Of a DNA stretch of 9,026 nt, positions 6,724 through 9,026 are shown piece by piece. The stretch spans positions 1 to 9,026 of the forward strand of contig JAFNZQ010000115.1 of NCBI GenBank assembly GCA_017382775.1, in the 5' to 3' direction. The DNA comes from Spirochaetaceae bacterium. GTDB taxonomy: Bacteria > Spirochaetota > Spirochaetia > Treponematales > Treponemataceae. The position numbers were made by a program, and so were the translations under genes. Under the pieces are notes generated by a model. The model saw only the letters and a program-made list of their open reading frames with translations, was not told the origin of the DNA and did no database searches. Within the stretch, counting starts at the first letter, position 1. Every line of letters begins with the position of its first letter.

Positions 6724-7478
6724 TTAATCACCGTTTTGAAACCGTAGCGGCGAAAAATTTCCAGTGCCTGACGGGATTGCAAAAAGTCGTAAAATTTTCT
6801 TACGGCGGCAGATTTTTCACCTTTTTTTAAAAGAACCAAGGGATAGACAATGGGACTTATTCCACTTTGAGCCTCGCAAGCCACATAAATTCTATCTTTG
6901 AATGGGGCTGCATCGGTGGAATAAACAAAGCCGCATTGAGCCGCCCCCAAAACAACGGCACTGAGAACCTCTGCTACATTGGAAGCCAAACTCACGGAAG
7001 TGCGGGAATGGAGTTTTTCCCACAGTCCCAGATGTTCCAAAAGTTCCTTGGCGTAATAGCCGGCCGGAACAATGTCCGGATTTCCCAAAACCACGGTTTT
7101 GGCATTGAGAATGTGGGAAAAATCCCGGAATTCGCCTTTGTGGCGTGAATTTCCTATGAGAACCAGGCGATTTTCCAGTAAATTCACCTCTTCAGCCACG
7201 AATTGGTCGCGACGGGGAAGGTGCTGCAAGGAAGCGGAAAGAAAAATCTGCACATTCATTCCCTGCTCAATCTGCTTTTTCAACTTTCCGGAACCATCAA
7301 AGGTGGCTTCAATTTTTATATCGGGATGAATTTTACGAAATTCGGGAATTATATCTTTTGTAAAACATTTTTCCAAAGAAGAGGCTGCCGCCACGGTGAT
7401 TTTATCTTGACACCATGAATTTACCGAGAAAAAAATAAAAAAGACCGGGATGATTTTACGGTGAATTTTTCCACTCAC
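6720..7478 (-). CDS. modA: Molybdate-binding periplasmic protein ModA
   Basis: ModA captures molybdate or tungstate in the periplasm and delivers it to ModB. The 252-residue product has a signal peptide (to about residue 22) and the class hallmarks: ITVAAASSL (27-35), GSGKLKKQIEQG (62-73), FLSAS (79-83), GNPDIVPAGYYA (132-143), SNVAEVLSAV (166-175) and GFVYSTDA (183-190). The oxyanion ligands of E. coli ModA (two serines, Ala, Val, Tyr) have counterparts here, likely Ser33 or Ser34, Ser63, Ala139, Val168 and Tyr186. The usual APAD before FLSA is changed to MNVQ. The start is GTG, supported by a strong GAGGAGG five bases upstream. It is the first gene of a modA-modB unit with its own promoter. 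Cys23 sits after NSW, a poor lipobox, so a soluble or weakly predicted lipoprotein form cannot be decided. Confidence 0.94.
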   Translation of the reverse strand: MSGKIHRKIIPVFFIFFSVNSWCQDKITVAAASSLEKCFTKDIIPEFRKIHPDIKIEATFDGSGKLKKQIEQGMNVQIFLSASLQHLPRRDQFVAEEVNLLENRLVLIGNSRHKGEFRDFSHILNAKTVVLGNPDIVPAGYYAKELLEHLGLWEKLHSRTSVSLASNVAEVLSAVVLGAAQCGFVYSTDAAPFKDRIYVACEAQSGISPIVYPLVLLKKGEKSAAVRKFYDFLQSRQALEIFRRYGFKTVIK

Positions 7479-7483
7479 GGAAA

Positions 7484-7490
7484 CCTCCTC
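7484..7490 (-). promoter_or_regulatory. Strong Shine-Dalgarno deciding the GTG start of modA
   Basis: GAGGAGG lies five bases before GTG (7478-7476). No ATG gives an intact signal peptide, so this site fixes the non-ATG start. It touches the operator-like palindrome at its edge (base 7490). Confidence 0.85.
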
Positions 7491-7513
7491 GATATTCTTT
7501 TTAAAGTATATCG
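7490..7513. promoter_or_regulatory. Operator-like 24-bp imperfect palindrome over the modA -10 box and start site
   Basis: Ten of twelve base pairs match around the centre 7501/7502, with outer arms CGATAT and ATATCG and inner arms CTTT and AAAG. It covers the -10 hexamer and the predicted start and reaches the Shine-Dalgarno. That is where a repressor such as ModE or another metal-oxyanion sensor would sit. The regulator's identity is inference. Confidence 0.5.
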
Positions 7514-7533
7514 TATCGGAGTTTTTTTGTCAA
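7505..7533 (-). promoter_or_regulatory. Sigma-70-type promoter of modAB
   Basis: On the minus strand TTGACA (7533-7528) and TATACT (7510-7505) are separated by exactly 17 bases. The predicted start is near 7498, giving a 20-base leader. It fits within the 61 bases between the PEGA-like gene and modA, so modAB is a separate transcription unit. Confidence 0.82.
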
Positions 7534-7539
7534 GGGGAA

Positions 7540-8508
7540 TTATTCCACTTCGTTGATATTCACATCAATGTTGAATGTAATTTCGTAGGATTTACCCAAT
7601 TCCGCAAGTATGCTGCGAGTAATTTCATAGTCGCCCATTACAAAACGTACAATGTGCATTCCCTCGGTAACAACAATGTCGGAACGATTTCGGTGAAAGA
7701 CACCGTCAATGTACACATCCACGGTGTCGGGAGCGGAAATGTTGAAACGTGGTTTTATATCTCGCAAGACCACAACAAGGCTGTTGGTCTTTTTCTGCTC
7801 TATCATAAAATAACGTACTTCCGTACGGAAAAAGTCCGAGGACACAACCACATGATATTCACCAATGGGCAACACTATGGGCATTTTCCAGTTATCAATT
7901 GGGATTTTTCCCACGGTTACGGTGACAGGTTTTTCCACATCTTCGGGGAAAATCAGTGCTAAATCCAAGGTTCCCTTTGCCATGAAAATAGGTTTCACAA
8001 AAATTTCGAATTTCAAATCTTCCACTTCCGCAGAGGTTTCCCCCACAAAAAGGGCAAAAAACAATGAAGATTTTTCCCCGGGAGCGGCATCTGAAACCAA
8101 TAACTCGTAAGGCGAACTTTTGATGTAATTTTTGTCGGCAAAAATCGGTACTTGAAGAACCAGGCTTAATCTGGACGGAATGTATGCGGAATGGATTTGT
8201 TGGGCGGTAATCTTTTTCAAAGGGGAATCAGTCACATTTTCCCTGGTAACTTCATTGAAAAACGAATATGTTACCGCGGCTTTCGACATCAAAAATTCCC
8301 GGGGAATTTTTATCTCTATTTCCACGCCGTCCAAAAGGGTACGATCCTCGGGAAGTTTAATATGTAATCCGTCATTTTTTCCCATTAAAATACGTTGGGA
8401 TGAACTGTCAAGGCTCGCATCGAAAATATTTTCCAAAAAAAATTCTTCGCCAAAGACTGTGAAAAATGAGAAAATTAAAAAAAATGAACAAAAAAGTCCT
8501 TTTTTCAA
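7540..8508 (-). CDS. Exported protein with two PEGA-like domains, function unknown
   Basis: The 322-residue product has a signal peptide (MKKGLFCSFFLIFSFFTVFG, cut near EEFF) and no other membrane segment, so it should be periplasmic or surface-facing. Residues about 25-175 are a beta-rich region I do not recognise. The C-terminal half looks like two tandem PEGA-like units. One spans about 181-253, with LPIGEYHVVV. A clearer one spans about 254-315, with VDVYIDGVF, TEGMHIVRF and a GDYEITRSI turn. PEGA domains are common in surface and wall-linked proteins. The start is a TTG, chosen because GAGGG (8513-8517) stands four bases upstream and no ATG precedes the signal peptide. Only seven bases separate it from the stop of the M23 peptidase gene, whose TGA overlaps this ribosome site, so the two are one operon and likely share an envelope role. 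Confidence 0.8.
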   Translation of the reverse strand: MKKGLFCSFFLIFSFFTVFGEEFFLENIFDASLDSSSQRILMGKNDGLHIKLPEDRTLLDGVEIEIKIPREFLMSKAAVTYSFFNEVTRENVTDSPLKKITAQQIHSAYIPSRLSLVLQVPIFADKNYIKSSPYELLVSDAAPGEKSSLFFALFVGETSAEVEDLKFEIFVKPIFMAKGTLDLALIFPEDVEKPVTVTVGKIPIDNWKMPIVLPIGEYHVVVSSDFFRTEVRYFMIEQKKTNSLVVVLRDIKPRFNISAPDTVDVYIDGVFHRNRSDIVVTEGMHIVRFVMGDYEITRSILAELGKSYEITFNIDVNINEVE

Positions 8509-8512
8509 ATAG

Positions 8513-8517
8513 CCCTC
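8513..8517 (-). promoter_or_regulatory. Shine-Dalgarno deciding a TTG start
   Basis: GAGGG lies four bases before TTG (8508-8506) and overlaps the first two bases of the upstream TGA stop (8518-8516). Translation of the PEGA-like protein may therefore rely on ribosomes finishing the peptidase. Confidence 0.7.
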
Positions 8518-9026
8518 ACTTGCTTATAAACATATTATTAACATCCTGTGCCTTTCCGTTGGCGCGAATTTCAAAATGCAAATGTGGTCCTGTGGAAGCA
8601 CCGGTGGAGCCAACCTTACCTATAACCTGTCCTCTGTTGACCACTGTGCCCTTGGTAACATCAGCGGAAAGAAGATGGCCGTAAATTGATTCCATTGAAT
8701 CCAAGTGGCGTAAAATAATGTAATTTCCAAAAACGTCGTTGTATCCCACCACGCTAACCGTTCCACCCTTTGCGGCCAAAACCGGTGTTCCGGAAGGTGC
8801 CGCCAAATCAACACCGCCGTGAAAATGTTCCTTTCCGGAAATGGGGCTGACACGGCTTCCGAATTTTGAGGTCAAAACACCATGGGGCAAGGGTGAAACA
8901 AAGGAACTATCCAAAAAAAAGGCCCTTTCCGTTTGAGACAACCTCTCTCCTTTCAAAAAGTAAAATTCATCGCCGCCTATAATGTAGCATATTTCTTTGG
9001 AAATGTCAAACTGTTTTGAAGCAACA
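8516..9026 (-). CDS. M23 (LytM-type) peptidoglycan endopeptidase, N-terminus outside the window
   Basis: This is a zinc endopeptidase that cuts peptide cross-links of the cell wall, or a regulator of such enzymes. The LytM active site is complete: HGGVD (His and Asp zinc ligands), YGH and PHLHFE (catalytic and zinc histidines), along with GTPVLAA and GKVGSTGAST, all typical of the family. The frame stays open from the TTG at 8956 to the window edge, adding VASKQFDISKEICYIIGGDE and a short link. The gene therefore starts further right and the TTG is internal. Upstream parts in such proteins often include LysM or a membrane segment, but none is visible here. The C-terminus ends soon after the catalytic domain (NMFISK). 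It precedes the PEGA-like gene by seven bases and is the first visible gene of that pair. Confidence 0.93.
   Translation of the reverse strand, partial: VASKQFDISKEICYIIGGDEFYFLKGERLSQTERAFFLDSSFVSPLPHGVLTSKFGSRVSPISGKEHFHGGVDLAAPSGTPVLAAKGGTVSVVGYNDVFGNYIILRHLDSMESIYGHLLSADVTKGTVVNRGQVIGKVGSTGASTGPHLHFEIRANGKAQDVNNMFISK

Noticed and set aside
6203..6727. Open frame of 174 codons on the plus strand, Lys/Arg rich
   Set aside because: It is a mirror of modB, whose strong protein motifs prove the minus-strand frame.
7407..7418. Lipobox in ModA (NSW-Cys)
   Set aside because: Trp at -1 and Ser at -2 fit poorly even with relaxed spirochaete rules. Not called as a lipoprotein.

Overview
The window looks like chromosomal DNA of a spirochaete, most likely a Treponema of moderate G+C. 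This rests on the style of the envelope proteins: an exported protein with FlgD-type Ig repeats ending in an OmpA domain, a PEGA-like lipid-facing or periplasmic protein, and an M23 peptidase with a GGDEFYFLKGERLS-type linker. It also rests on Phe/Lys-rich coding with strong TTGACA-N17-TAnAnT promoters. The genus is inferred from protein style, not from a database match. No mobile elements, CRISPR arrays, tRNA or rRNA were seen, and no gene-free stretch exceeds 300 bases.

Layout from left to right. (1) The C-terminal three quarters of a sodium-dependent NSS-family transporter (+) ends in a clear intrinsic terminator. (2) A stand-alone groES (+) has its own near-consensus promoter, with no groEL beside it and no CIRCE operator. 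(3) A two-gene leftward operon runs from about 5608 to 1473. Its first gene encodes an exported, barrel-like outer-membrane protein that appears to be transcribed from its own start codon (leaderless). That gene is joined by an ATGA overlap to a 1034-residue periplasmic protein with eight FlgD/CHU_C-type Ig-like repeats and an OmpA peptidoglycan-binding tail. This gene ends exactly where groES ends. (4) A small unrecognised cytoplasmic protein (+, 121 aa) diverges from the operon. (5) A leftward modA-modB pair has its own promoter, an operator-like palindrome over the -10 box, and no modC in the window. (6) A leftward pair encodes an M23 (LytM-type) endopeptidase, cut by the window edge, and an exported PEGA-like protein with a TTG start.

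Functionally the window mixes housekeeping and envelope genes: solute uptake (NSS symporter, molybdate), protein folding (GroES), cell-wall remodelling (M23), and two sets of exported proteins of unknown job. The most interesting unit is the outer-membrane protein plus Ig-repeat/OmpA protein. Its architecture (a barrel plus a long wall-anchored periplasmic partner, translationally coupled) suggests an outer-membrane-to-peptidoglycan complex that I cannot name.
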